Positions 1 to 10,300 of a stretch of DNA of 20,423 nt are shown here, piece by piece (position 1 is the stretch's first letter; each line of letters opens with the position of its first letter). Position numbers and translations under genes: made by a program. The notes under the pieces were generated by a model that was not told where the DNA came from, did not search any database, and saw nothing but the letters and a program-made list of their open reading frames with translations. This DNA comes from Anaeromyces robustus (taxonomy: Eukaryota; Neocallimastigomycota; Neocallimastigomycetes; Neocallimastigales; Neocallimastigaceae), in the NCBI GenBank assembly GCA_002104895.1, contig MCFG01000536.1:15001-35423 (forward strand). The letters run 5' to 3'.

Positions 1-429
1 GTAATTAATTATACTATTAATATTATTTTATTTTTATTTTTTTTAATTTTTATTATTGTTTTAATAATTATTATTTATATTTTAAAAAAATTTATTTATA
101 TTATTATTATTATTTATTTTATTTTATTAATATATATTTATTATTTTAGATGTTAACCATTATGAATATATTATTATTTATTACTTTATTTATATATATA
201 TATTTTTTAAAAAAGTAATAATAATGTGCTTATTTTTATTTTATAGTAAATGTATAATTTTTCTATTTCTATATAATTATAATTATTGTATTTACTTATA
301 GCTCTGCTTTAGGATTATAATTAACAAAAAAAAAAAAATATTATTTTTGATGTGTAATTATTTATGAATTTATTTATGATAATATATATTTATTATATTT
401 TATATTATAGTGATATAGTTTTAATTATG
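1..429. other. AT-rich flank; right part is duplicated 3' flank
   Basis: No coding region is visible. From about position 145 onward the sequence (TTTAGATG-TAAC-ATTATGAAT, then a TTTTTCTATTTCTATATAATTAT stretch and TATAGCTC) matches 2253-2770, the 3' flank of the intact acyltransferase gene. This part therefore belongs to the left copy of a tandem duplication. Positions 1-144 are featureless A/T runs. Confidence 0.6.
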
Positions 430-1442
430 ATTTAACCTGATATTCAGAACTTTTCTTAAAAAATATATGATAATATAACATGTTAAAAAAAACAATAAAG
501 ATAAATCTCGGTACTCCAAAAATTGGATCAATAACATCATATATTTATTAAGAAAAATCCATATTATTTTATACTATTTTAAAAGTAAAATAGTATCAAA
601 GTATATTACTAAGTGTTGGAATAAATTGTGTTACAGTACTAAACAAAACTATGGCATATATAGGTAATATTCTTTCTTCAGTAATTGCTTCAAATATTAC
701 AAAGTTTAAATACCATAAATCATGACCATTACCAAATAATAGTTGCACCTAACATATATTTAACAGCATTATATCAATTTTTGTCATAAATCATGATCAT
801 TACCAAAAAGTAGTTGCACCTAACATATATTTAACAGCATTATATCAATTTTTGTATTTAAGGTATAATAAATCAAATAGTTTTCAATAACGTTGTAATA
901 AAATGACCAAAAAATATAATATTTTAAGATAGGAAAAACATATTTTGTAAATACTTGCTTATATTTTATTTTTTTTTTTAGGATTTCAAAAAAAAATATA
1001 TATATATATATATACCGCTAATCATGATGAATAAAGGAATACATGGTCTTGCTAAAGAGTTATAAAAATATAATATTTTAAAGTTACTTTTTCCTACTTT
1101 TTTTTTTTCAATAAAATGACCACAACTATGTGTTAATATTACTAAATAGCAAGCTATTATTCTAAGAACATCTACCCAATATAATCTTTTATTTGGTTAT
1201 ATATTGTTGAAAGGTTTTTCTATACTTAATAATGTTTCTTTATTGTTAAATGATACAGGTTCATCTAGTGATGTAGACTCATTTATTGGTATATCTTCAT
1301 TATTATATGTAGATAAATCTTGATAATTTTTTGATAGTACTGATATTATCATTATAAGAAATGGAGGTATACTCACTTCCATAATTTAATATATATATAT
1401 ATTTATATATATATATATTTATATTTTATTTAATTGTTTCAT
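430..1442 (-). pseudogene. Decayed acyltransferase-3 paralogue
   Basis: On the minus strand this is a broken copy of the gene at 2771-4096. The cognate start codon is at 1442-1440, but an AT-dinucleotide expansion (about 1388-1425) closes the frame after seven codons. A 61-residue open stretch (1382-1197) keeps the motif STYNNEDIPINES found in the intact protein, then hits a stop just before the PNKRLYWVD-equivalent region. Further in, a TA expansion (about 997-1014) and oligo-A indels disrupt transmembrane segment 2. The ~400 bp equivalent to 2890-3300 (C-terminal half) are missing, and a 71-bp segment is duplicated. Segments such as AGTGTTGGAATAAATTGTG and GGATCAATAACATCATAT remain essentially identical to the intact gene, so decay is fairly recent. 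It cannot encode a functional membrane acyltransferase. Confidence 0.85.
714..855. repeat. 71-bp tandem duplication inside the pseudogene
   Basis: Two adjacent 71-bp units (714-784 and 785-855) both start CATAAATCATGA and end ATCAATTTTTGT, with a few substitutions between them. The intact paralogue has this segment only once (about 3463-3531), so the duplication arose in the pseudogene copy. Confidence 0.9.
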
Positions 1443-2252
1443 ATTATCATTTATTTTTATATTTTTTTATTTAATTTATTTTTTTTAGAAAAAATAAAAA
1501 AAAAGGAAAATTAAGACTATATTTTTCATTTTATATCAGTATTTATTACAAATATGCTATATATAGTGGAAATTAACTTTACTTAATATAAAAATTCCAA
1601 TATATATATTTATTCCTAATTACATTAAAAGTCTTAACTAATAATCATAGGATATATATTATATGCGGTACATAAATAATCATTATTATTATTACTATAA
1701 CACAGTATAACATAAAATAAATGAATTATTTTTATTTAAAAACCTTTATTTATTAATATATTATTTACTTTTTAAAACATTTTTTATTTTATTTGTAATT
1801 TTTTTTCTTAAAAAGTTATTATTATTTTTTTATTTTATTTGTAATCTTTTTTAAAAAGCTATCATTATTTTTTATTTTATTGGTAATTTTTTTTTCTTAA
1901 AAAATATTAATATTTTTTATTTCATTGGTAATTATTTTTTTCCTAAAAAGTATTAATATTTTTTATTTTATTTGCAATTTTTTTTTCTTAAAAAGATATT
2001 ATTATTTTTTTATTTTATTTGTAACTTTTTTTTTTTTTTTTAAAAGTATTTACTAATTTTTAAATATTTACTAATTTTTTTTCTTAAAAAATATTAATAT
2101 TTTTTAAATATTTACTAATTTTTTTTCTTAAAAAATATTAATATTTTTTATATATTTATTAATTTTTTATATACCTACTTTTCAATATTATATTTTTATT
2201 AATAATTTATATTTTTATTTATTTTTAATTTCTTTTTAAAATTAATAAATTT
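1443..2252. other. AT-rich spacer between the two acyltransferase copies
   Basis: No supported gene. The first ~60 bp are the duplicated 5' flank of the pseudogene. The rest is A/T-rich, with a short-period minisatellite in its right half (annotated separately). Confidence 0.6.
1780..2165. repeat. Minisatellite, ~45-bp unit, about 8 copies
   Basis: The unit reads roughly TTTTTTATTTTATTTGTAATT followed by TTTTTTTCTTAAAAAGTATTAATA. Copies start near 1780, 1827, 1869, 1914, 1959 and 2007. Two further variant units carry TTTAAATATTTACTAATT (about 2099 and 2144). Units diverge by substitutions and homopolymer-length changes. It lies outside the region shared by the two acyltransferase copies. Confidence 0.75.
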
Positions 2253-2770
2253 TTAGATGGTAACTATTATGAATTTATTATTATTTCTTAACTTTATATC
2301 TGTAATTTTTTTTCTTAAGAAGTAATAATACAATTCTGTTGTATGTTTATTTTTATTTTATTTTTTTATATATTAAATATATAATTTTTCTATTTCTATA
2401 TAATTATTATATTCATTTGTATAGCTCCTCTTTCGGATGTATGAATATCTATTATAATTAATAACAAAAAAATTGTTATTTTTGATGTATAATTACTTGT
2501 GATAGATTATATATTTATTATATTTTATATTATATTATATTTATTATATTTTATATTATATTTATTATATTTTATATTATAATGATATAATGTTAATTAT
2601 GATTTAGTTATAATTTATAATTTATTATTATCATCAATATTTTTGATGTATAATTATTTATGATAGATTAAACATTTATATTATGATATTATGTTAATTA
2701 TTATGTTAATTATAATTTATTATTCAGTATTATTATTGTTATTTTTATTATTATTGTTATTATTTTTTTT
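2253..2770. other. 3' flank of the acyltransferase gene
   Basis: This non-coding AT-rich flank is shared with about 145-429 as part of the tandem locus duplication. It contains a 21-bp tandem repeat at 2511-2578. Confidence 0.6.
2511..2578. repeat. 21-bp AT tandem repeat, 3 copies
   Basis: Three copies of ATATTTATTATATTTTATATT at 2511-2531, 2537-2557 and 2558-2578. A 5-bp spacer (ATATT) separates the first two. Confidence 0.85.
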
Positions 2771-4096
2771 TTATGTTAAAGTTTTGAATATAGGGATTTT
2801 TCTTAACAAATATATGATAATATAACATGTTAATAAAACAACAAAACTAAATATCGGTACTCCAAAAATTGGATCAATAACATCATATGAATGAATATGA
2901 AATTTTGCATAAGCTCTGAATATAGCCATATGAATTAAATATATACCCAAAGAACATTCTGATAGAGAAGATATTAGACTTTTAATAAAATTGACCTTTA
3001 CTATATAGTCCACAAATTTACTGAAAACATATTTATGGAATATAAAAATTCCTACTGTTGCCATGTTTACATTAAAACTATAGAATTGAACAAATTTTTC
3101 ATTATTATTATCAGCAGCTCTTAAAATAATAGTTGAAATTGATCCAACAATACCTACAATATAAAAAAGGTATCTGTAAATATGTTTTTTTGATAAATCT
3201 ACATCATTAAGTAAATAACCTAATAAATAATATGTAGCATAACTTCCTGCAACTTCGAAACATAATCCATTGGTATATTTAGTGAGGATGTCACTAACTC
3301 TTTTACTTTTAAAATAGTGCAAAATTATATTACTAAGTGTTGGAATAAATTGTGTTACAGTACTAAACAAAACTATGGCATATATAGTTAATGATCTATC
3401 TTCAGTAATTGCTTTAAATATTGGTGTTGAAATATAAAGACCAATCACAAAGTTTAAATACCATAAAGCATGACCATTACCAGTAATAGTTGCACCTAAC
3501 ATATATTTAAAAGCATTTTTATCAATTTTTGTATTTGAATTATAATAAATCAAATAATTTTCAATAACATTGTAATAAAATGACCAAAAAATATAACATT
3601 TTAAGATACGAAAGACATATTTTGTAAATACTTGTTTATAACTTATTTTTTTTTTAGGATTTAAAAAAAATATACCGCTAATCATGATGAATAAAGGAAC
3701 ACATGGTCTTGCTAAAGAGTTATAAAAATATAATATTTTAAAGTTACGTTTTCCTACTTTTTCTTTTTCAAGAAAATGACCACAACTATGTGTTAAAATT
3801 ACTAAATAGCAAGCTATTATTCTAAGAACATCTACCCAATATAATCTTTTATTTGGTTTTTTATTATTAACAGGTTCTTCTATTCTTAATGGTGTTTCCT
3901 CTATTCTTAATGGTGTTTCTTCTATTCTTAATGGTGTTTCTTCATTGTCATCTATAGACTCATTTATTGGTATATCTTCATTATTATATGTAGATAATTC
4001 TTGATAATTTTCGATAGTACTGATATTATCATTACAAGAAATGGAGGTATAATCACTTCCATTAATTAAAGACATATTTTTATTTAATTGTTTCAT
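2771..4096 (-). CDS. Acyltransferase-3 family multi-pass membrane protein (441 aa)
   Basis: Probable membrane O-acyltransferase of the Acyltransferase_3 family. Members transfer acyl (often acetyl) groups to sugars or other surface molecules; the substrate here is unknown. Residues 1-87 form a hydrophilic, acidic N-terminal region with a threefold EETPLRI heptad (about 52-72). About ten hydrophobic segments follow, from VLRIIACYLVILTH (88-104) to the C-terminal FSFVVLLTCYIIIYLL. R92 and H103 form the RX10H motif reported for this family in transmembrane segment 1, and RPCVPLFIMISG (130-141) is the usual second segment. The length fits the family. The start is the first ATG of the open frame and is shared in position with the decayed paralogue. 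The gene stands alone, convergent with no neighbour, and its upstream side faces a copia element. Family call is confident; biochemical role is inferred. Confidence 0.85.
   Translation of the reverse strand: MKQLNKNMSLINGSDYTSISCNDNISTIENYQELSTYNNEDIPINESIDDNEETPLRIEETPLRIEETPLRIEEPVNNKKPNKRLYWVDVLRIIACYLVILTHSCGHFLEKEKVGKRNFKILYFYNSLARPCVPLFIMISGIFFLNPKKKISYKQVFTKYVFRILKCYIFWSFYYNVIENYLIYYNSNTKIDKNAFKYMLGATITGNGHALWYLNFVIGLYISTPIFKAITEDRSLTIYAIVLFSTVTQFIPTLSNIILHYFKSKRVSDILTKYTNGLCFEVAGSYATYYLLGYLLNDVDLSKKHIYRYLFYIVGIVGSISTIILRAADNNNEKFVQFYSFNVNMATVGIFIFHKYVFSKFVDYIVKVNFIKSLISSLSECSLGIYLIHMAIFRAYAKFHIHSYDVIDPIFGVPIFSFVVLLTCYIIIYLLRKIPIFKTLT
3878..3940 (-). repeat. In-frame 21-bp repeat (x3) encoding EETPLRI
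   Basis: Three consecutive 21-bp units (3878-3898, 3899-3919, 3920-3940) are nearly identical and encode the acidic heptads in the acyltransferase N-terminus. The decayed paralogue has only one related segment (KETLLSIEKP). The array therefore expanded after duplication in the intact copy or contracted in the pseudogene. Confidence 0.85.
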
Positions 4097-4299
4097 ATTA
4101 TCATTCGTTTTTATATATATATATTTTTTATTTTATTTATTTTTTTTTTTTTAGATTGTGAAAAAAAAAAAAAAAAATTAGAAAATCCACTATATATAGC
4201 ATATTTTGTATTAAATTTTATATGAAAAAATTAATAAATAAATAATATATTAGTATTCATTATTTGTTTAGAATTAATAAAATTTTAAATTAAAAATAT
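4097..4299. other. Intergenic region upstream of the acyltransferase
   Basis: AT-rich region between the minus-strand acyltransferase start and the proposed start of the copia LTR. It presumably holds the acyltransferase promoter, but no convincing element can be picked out against the A/T background. Confidence 0.4.
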
Positions 4300-4604
4300 T
4301 GTTAGAAATAAAGTTTAATATATATTAATATATAATAAATATTATAATAAATATTATGTTTATTCTTATATAGTTATAAATATTTAAGTATCATAAAAAT
4401 ATTGTTAATGTATAAATTTATTTTATTAAAATGTACAGAGTGGCGTATTATTACATCACCTGATATATATGATTAATATATGTAAAATTATTATAGATAG
4501 TTAATATAAAATGTTTACTAATAATGTAATTATTAATATGTGGGTTCTTAATAAATAAAATATAAAATATTAATTAATCAAATTCTAAGAGATTAAGAGT
4601 CTCA
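4300..4604 (+). repeat. Putative copia 5' LTR
   Basis: The segment starts TGTTAGAAATA and ends GTCTCA, immediately followed by TGGACTC. That fits the TG...CA termini and TGG-initiated primer-binding site usual for copia. The 305-bp length is normal for this group. The 3' LTR lies outside the window, so the boundaries cannot be confirmed by comparison, and the priming tRNA is not identified. Confidence 0.4.
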
Positions 4605-4668
4605 TGGACTCAAATTATTTTTAAATAATAAAAGGAATATTATATAATAATAAATTAAAAATTAAAAA

Positions 4669-5649
4669 ATGAGTAATAAAGAAGGAAACGGTACAAAGGA
4701 CCTATTAGATGGTTCTAATTTCAAAACCTGGAAACAACAATTATATCTGTTATTAAAGGAAGAAGATTTAACTCAATTTATTTATGATAAAAAATTAAAG
4801 AAAATTTCAAAAGACAATATAGCTGAAGTTGACTTAAAAAAACATATTCCAGTGGATGGAATTAATAATTTATTTTATGAAAAATCTGTCACTAAAGATA
4901 TGGTTAAAAAAGATGCTAAAACTAAAAAAATTTTAATGAATAGCATCAAAAATGATTTAGCAGTAAATATTGATTTCATATCATCAACAGCATATGAAAT
5001 CTATAATTTAATAAAAGGAATTAATTTAAGTGATGACAATGATAGAATAGAGGAAATAAAAAATTATTTAAATTCAATGAGATTCAATGAGAATCAAGAT
5101 ATTCCTCTATCAATATTTATTTCAAATATGAATATGAAATTCAATGAATTAGAACAATTAAAATCCCCTTTAAAAGATTCAGAAAAATTTGATTATTTAT
5201 ATAATTCTATCCCAGAAGAATTAGCAATCAAAACTAATATAATAGACCATCAAGAAAACTGGGAAGAAACAACAAATTATTTAATAAAAACACATCAACA
5301 ATTAAAAAGATTAAAAGAGAAAAAATTAAAGCAGTTAGATGTAGAATCAAATAGTGTAAATGTGTCATCTAATAAAAAATATAGTAATTATAATAGTAAT
5401 TATAATAATAATTATAATAATTATAATAATAATTATAAAAATACAAAATTTAATAAATTTAATAATAATAATAATAAATATAAAAATAAAAATAATTATA
5501 ATAAAAATAATCATGATAATAATAATAAAATAATTAAATGTAAAAATTGTGGTAAATTAGGACACACAATATATACTTGTAGATTTAAAAACTATAAGAA
5601 AAATAATAAAAATTTTAAACAAAATAACGGGAGGCAAGAAAATAAATAA
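4669..5649 (+). CDS. Copia Gag nucleocapsid protein (326 aa)
   Basis: Structural Gag of the Ty1/copia element, forming the cytoplasmic virus-like particle. The N-terminus has the DGSNFKTWKQQLYLLL signature of copia-type gag (DUF4219/UBN2-like), followed by a helical region to about residue 220. Then comes a very Asn/Tyr/Lys-rich tract (about 235-287, built on AAT/TAT codon runs). A CCHC zinc knuckle follows at C291-X2-C294-X4-H299-X4-C304, which normally binds RNA. The frame ends with a stop at 5647-5649. The next frame (+1) is open from 5561, overlapping by 89 nt, which suggests either a +1 ribosomal frameshift or a decay indel. The start is the first ATG, preceded by an A-rich context 64 nt after the putative primer-binding site. 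Confidence 0.85.
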   Translation: MSNKEGNGTKDLLDGSNFKTWKQQLYLLLKEEDLTQFIYDKKLKKISKDNIAEVDLKKHIPVDGINNLFYEKSVTKDMVKKDAKTKKILMNSIKNDLAVNIDFISSTAYEIYNLIKGINLSDDNDRIEEIKNYLNSMRFNENQDIPLSIFISNMNMKFNELEQLKSPLKDSEKFDYLYNSIPEELAIKTNIIDHQENWEETTNYLIKTHQQLKRLKEKKLKQLDVESNSVNVSSNKKYSNYNSNYNNNYNNYNNNYKNTKFNKFNNNNNKYKNKNNYNKNNHDNNNKIIKCKNCGKLGHTIYTCRFKNYKKNNKNFKQNNGRQENK

Positions 5650-5941
5650 CTCCTATTATAGTACTAGTAATAGTCAATATAATAAGAATATTATTATTGA
5701 TAAAAATAATAATATTATTAAAAATAATAATATTGAAAATAATAATAAAATTAATAAAAATAATAATTTAGAAAATAAAAATAATAATCTTAAAAATAAT
5801 TGTAAAAATAATAATAATAGTATAGATAAATATGAAGAACAATTTTTTGAAGATTATAATGATGCAATTAATGCTGAATCAAGCAATGTTTCATTAAAAA
5901 AATCTTCATATAAAAAAATTAAAATATTTTTCTTATTATAA
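5650..5941 (+). pseudogene. Asn-rich Gag-to-protease linker in a shifted frame
   Basis: After the gag stop, the open frame continues in the +1 register (open 5561-5938, stop 5939-5941). It encodes about 97 Asn/Lys-rich residues ending in an acidic patch (DKYEEQFFEDYNDAINAE). The protease frame opens only at 5898, another +1 step, so two frame changes separate gag from protease. One could be programmed; two suggest at least one degenerate indel. The AAT-repeat content is prone to slippage. No domain is recognised here. Confidence 0.6.
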
Positions 5942-6550
5942 TAATTTTTCTAATAATAATAATAATAAATATCATGAAAATAAAAATGATTATAAAAATA
6001 ATTTATATAATAAATATAATTATTATAATAAAAATAAATATAATTATTATAATAAAAATAAAAGTAATTACTATATTAAAAATAATAATACCAATTCTTA
6101 TAAAATTAAAAATAATAATACACAAGTTAAAAATAATATAAATAAAAGAAATGACACATTAATTCCTTGGACTTTAGATTCAGGTGCCACTTTTCATATG
6201 ACTGGCAATCCTGATATTTTAATTGATAAAATAAAATATAGCCAAGATATTTACTTTGCAGATGGAAACAATGTTCGTTCCATTTATAAAGGTACATACA
6301 AGGGATATATTGGAGATAATAAAATATGTTTAAAAAATGTTTTGTATATCCCTGAATTTAAAAGAAATTTAATATCAATTGATTGTCTTTGTCTACAAAA
6401 TTTTAAAACTATTTTTCAACAAGAAAATAATAAAAACAAAGTATCAATATATAATAAAAATAAAAATAAAATTTATAGTACTTTTTCAAATGACTCAAAT
6501 ACTTATATTATTTGGACGTCAAAAAACAAATTTAATTTTAATAATATTAG
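5898..6550 (+). pseudogene. Copia pol, protease part (interrupted)
   Basis: The frame opens after a stop at 5895 and begins with an Asn/Tyr/Lys-rich linker. It reaches the copia protease signature at 6165-6206: WTLDSGATFHMTG, with the catalytic Asp codon at 6177. The downstream ILKNVLYIPEFKRNLISI-like strands (about 6320-6380) are typical of the copia protease C-terminal half. There is no good initiating ATG upstream of the catalytic Asp, so this was part of a Gag-Pol fusion. Element 1 is inserted after 6550. An open frame runs on to 6596 only because it reads into Element 1's LTR. The continuation of the same frame is at 13502. Confidence 0.8.
6546..6550. repeat. Target-site duplication ATTAG (left)
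   Basis: ATTAG immediately before the LTR matches ATTAG at 13497-13501 immediately after the other LTR. A 5-bp duplication is the size expected from a Ty3/gypsy integrase. Confidence 0.92.
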
Positions 6551-6981
6551 TGTAAAGATATATGTCTTTAACAATAAATTCAAAATAAACCCTTAACCCT
6601 TATAAAAAATATAAAATAAATTTTTGAACTATTTATTAATTATAAATTTATTATTAAAAACACATGAATTAACTTAACAAGTTAGTGTTAAAATAATAAT
6701 TTATTTTATTAATAAAAACTCGAATTATTAAAAATTTTTTAGAGGAAAATTCACTCGTATTTATAGAAAAAATTTGAAAATATTTTTAAAAAATTTTTTT
6801 TTTTTTTAATGACCAAAATTTAACCAATCAGAATAATTTTGCTTGGTAAAATTTATGGCTAAAATAAAAATAATAAAAATATGAATTTTTGGAATTGAGA
6901 AGTTTCGAACTCGAGAAGTTCGAACCATAGTCTTAGTTACTAACCACTAAGACAGGTTACTCATTTTTACGATTCGTTACA
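6551..6981 (-). repeat. Element 1 3' LTR
   Basis: 431 bp, read on the minus strand from TGTAACGAATCG (6981) to ATCTTTACA (6551). It matches the LTRs at 13066-13496 and 14258-14688 nearly base for base. The polypurine tract abuts its start. Confidence 0.95.
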
Positions 6982-7347
6982 TGGTCCTCCTCCAGGATTC
7001 GGATACCAGACGAATCTAGAATTAAACTAAAAAATGTAAACTAATCTAAGAGTGAAATTTTCCATTTAATCATTACATTTTAAAAAAAAAAATTACATGT
7101 ATTATTTTTTAATTACATTAATAAAATTAACTATATAAAATATAAGATAAAATTTATTTATTTATTATTTTAATTTTGATATTAATAAAATATATTGATA
7201 AAAATAAAATATAAATTTAATATTAATAAAATATTGATAAGAATAAAATATATTGATATAATTTTTTAATATTAATAAAAAGTTGATATTAATAAAGTAG
7301 TAATAATAAAATTAATATTGATAAAGTAAAGAAAATATTTTTGTGAT
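6982..7347 (-). other. Element 1 3' UTR with polypurine tract
   Basis: Between the gag-pol stop and the 3' LTR. On the minus strand, CTGGAGGAGGACCA (6995-6982) directly precedes the LTR TGTAAC. It is the only purine-rich, G-containing run in an otherwise A/T-rich 366-bp stretch, as expected for the plus-strand primer. The rest shows no other feature. Confidence 0.85.
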
Positions 7348-10300
7348 TTATTTTTTATTTTTTGTTTTAAAGGCTTTGAGTAAATCAGGGCAGTTCAAGT
7401 TTGATTCCGGTTCCCAGGAGGCTTCTGAAAGGGGATAGCCTTTCCATTTAACAAGGTATTGAGTCTTCTTATAATACTTTCTTTTATCTAAGATTTCTTC
7501 GACTTCGTATTCTTCTTGATCGTTTACTGTTATCGGCGGTGGAGGTGGTTGTTTTCTACCAAAGTTATCTTCAAAGTAGGGTTCCAAGCTTGAGACATGG
7601 ACAACTGGGTGTATTCTCATAGACGGTGGTAGCTCTAGTTTGTATGAGATATCGGAAATTTTTTGTATTATCTTGTATGGGCCGAGCTTTCTTGGTTTTA
7701 ACTTCTTATTACCTTTGTGTAGAACTAATGAACTATCAAGCCACACTTTATCATTAATTTTGAATTCTGGTGGCTTACTTCTGTACTTGTCAGCATACTT
7801 CTTTTGGGTGTTAACAGCTTGTTTGAGGTTTTCTTTTAAGTCTTTCAGTAGCTTATTAAAATTTCTTGTGAATTCTTCAGCTCTAGGAACATTAATTTGG
7901 TTAGGAATAGCAGGGGAGTGTTTTGGGTGGAAGCCGTAATTCAAGAAGAAAGGTGATTGTTTTGCTGATTCTTGAATTGCATTATTATAGCTAAATTCAG
8001 CCAGTTTTAAATATTTTTTCCAGTCAGTTCCCTTGAAGTTTGTAAAACACCTTAAATATTGTTCTACAACGGAGTTCACCCTCTCCGTCTGACCATTTGA
8101 CTGGTGATGAAAAGGTGAAGAAAACTTGAGAGAGACACCAAGAGATTCACAAATGGCATTCCAAAATTTAGAAGTGAATTGGGTACCACGATCGGAAATA
8201 ATTTCTTCAGGTAAGCCATGTAGACAAAAAATATTATCAATAAAAGCAGAAGCTGTATCTTCGGAAGAAGGAATACTATCGAAAGCAATAAAGTGACCCA
8301 TTTTGGTTAGTCTATCGATGACAACAAGAATGCAAGTGAAACCAAAGGAAGAGGGAAGATCGGTAATAAAGTCCATAGAGATTGAAGACCATGGACGATT
8401 AGCAATTTCGAGAGGTTGAAGAAAACCATAAGGTTTATGACGAGAGGACTTGGAGCGAGAACAAGTTTCGCAAGAGCGAACATAATCAGTGACATCAGAT
8501 GCAAGAGAAGGCCACCAAAAATTACGAGAAATAAGTGATATGGTTTTCTTGGTACCAAAATGACCAGCAGAAGGCGAGTCATGGCAAATTTTAAGGACAG
8601 TAATACGACAATTTAGAGGAACATAGATTTTACTATTGAAGAGTAAGAAGCTGTTACTAAGAGAAAATTTCTCAATTTGAGGATGAGGAATGGGAGGTTT
8701 TTTGTTCTCAAGATAATTGCAAATTTTATTATAGAATTTATCACTTTTATATTCAGAAAGAAAGGAGTCGTTAATAGAAGAGACAGACGAGACGATAGCA
8801 CAAAAGTTTTCAGGACGTAAAACATTAAAAGGAATATTTGAGGAAGAGTCAGAATTGGTAAAGTAATCGGGACGACGAGACAGAGCATCAGGTTTTCCAT
8901 TTGACGAACCAGAGCGGTAGACAATAACAAAATTAAATTCAGAAAGGAAAAGAGCCCATCGAACAAGGCGTTGGGTCATTTTTTCAGGCTTCTTTTGATA
9001 GAGTAGGTTGCGATGATCAGAAAATATTTTGAATGGGGTAGAAGCACCTTTTAATAGATGACGCCAGGTTTCGAGAGCAGCAACTATGGCTAAAAGTTCT
9101 TTGTCATAGATAGGATAGTTGCGTTCGGGTCCAGTTAGTGAACGGGAAAAGAAAGCGACAGGATGAACCATATTATCGTTAGGAGATACTTGGGAGAGAA
9201 TAGCACCAATTGCATAATTGCTAGAGTCAGTTTCAACTTGGAAAGGAAGATCACGATTAGGGAAAATTAAAACAGGAGCAGAAATGAATTTAGATTTGAG
9301 GGTTTCAAAGGCAGTTTGAGTTTCAGAAGACCATAAAAATTTTGAGTTTTTCTTAAGAAGTTTGTGAAGAGGATGAGCAATTTTAGCAAAGTTAGGGATA
9401 AAACGGCGATAATAGTTAGCTAAGCCAATAAAGGATTGAACTTCTTTGACGTTTGAAGGAATGGGCCAATTGAGAATTGAGGAGATTTTGTTAGGGTCCA
9501 TATGAATGCCTTCGGCGGAGATTCTGTGTCCTAAAAAGTCGATAAATGGGACAAAGAATTCACACTTCTCGAGTTTGGCAAATAATCCCGCAGCTCTAAG
9601 TAACTTTAGGATAGTCGTAACATGAAGAATGTGGGTTTTATAGTCGGGAGAGAAGATGATTATATCATCAATGTAGGCATAGGCATATTTTCCGAGAGCT
9701 TCTTCTAATACATCATTGATAAAATGTTGGAATACGGCAGGTGCATTTTTTAATCCGAAAGGCATGACTAGGTATTCAAAATGACCAAATTTACAAGTGA
9801 AAGCGGTTTTATATTCGTCTCCGCTTTTTATTCTAACAAGATTGTAAGCAGATCGTAAGTCAAGTTTAGAGAAAATTTTCCCTTTTCCAAGATGTTCAAG
9901 CATATCTTGGATAAGAGGTAGAGGATAAGAATCTCTTATGGTAATTAAGTTTAATTGCCGATAGTCTACACACATTCGAAGTTGACCATTCTTCTTAGGA
10001 ACGAATAAAACAGGTGCTCCGGCTGGAGACTTGGACTTTCTAATGAATCCTTTTTGGAGGTTCTCTTTGATGTATTCTTCTAAGGCTTTTGATTCTTCAT
10101 CAGTAAGAGGATAAATAGGGCCATAAAATAATTTGGAATTTTCTTTTAATCTAATTTCACAGTCATAAGGACGATGAGGGGGAAGTTTGTCTGCAGCAGT
10201 CTCACTGAAAACGTCTTTGAAAGGTATAAGTTCTTTTGGAAGGAAAACAAAATCATCATCGGAGTTTACAAATTCATCAAAACTTGATGCTACTTTTAGA

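Larger units (their letters stand above)
145..1500 (-). repeat. Left copy of tandem locus duplication
   Basis: This block aligns by eye, with gaps, to 2253-4160. It includes the 3' flank, the acyltransferase coding region and the start-codon region (TTTAATTGTTTCATATTATCAT is common to ~1430 and ~4085). The left copy is shorter because of internal deletions. Boundaries are approximate because both ends fade into A/T homopolymers. It is best read as a direct tandem duplication of one gene plus its flanks, with only the right copy kept intact. Confidence 0.75.
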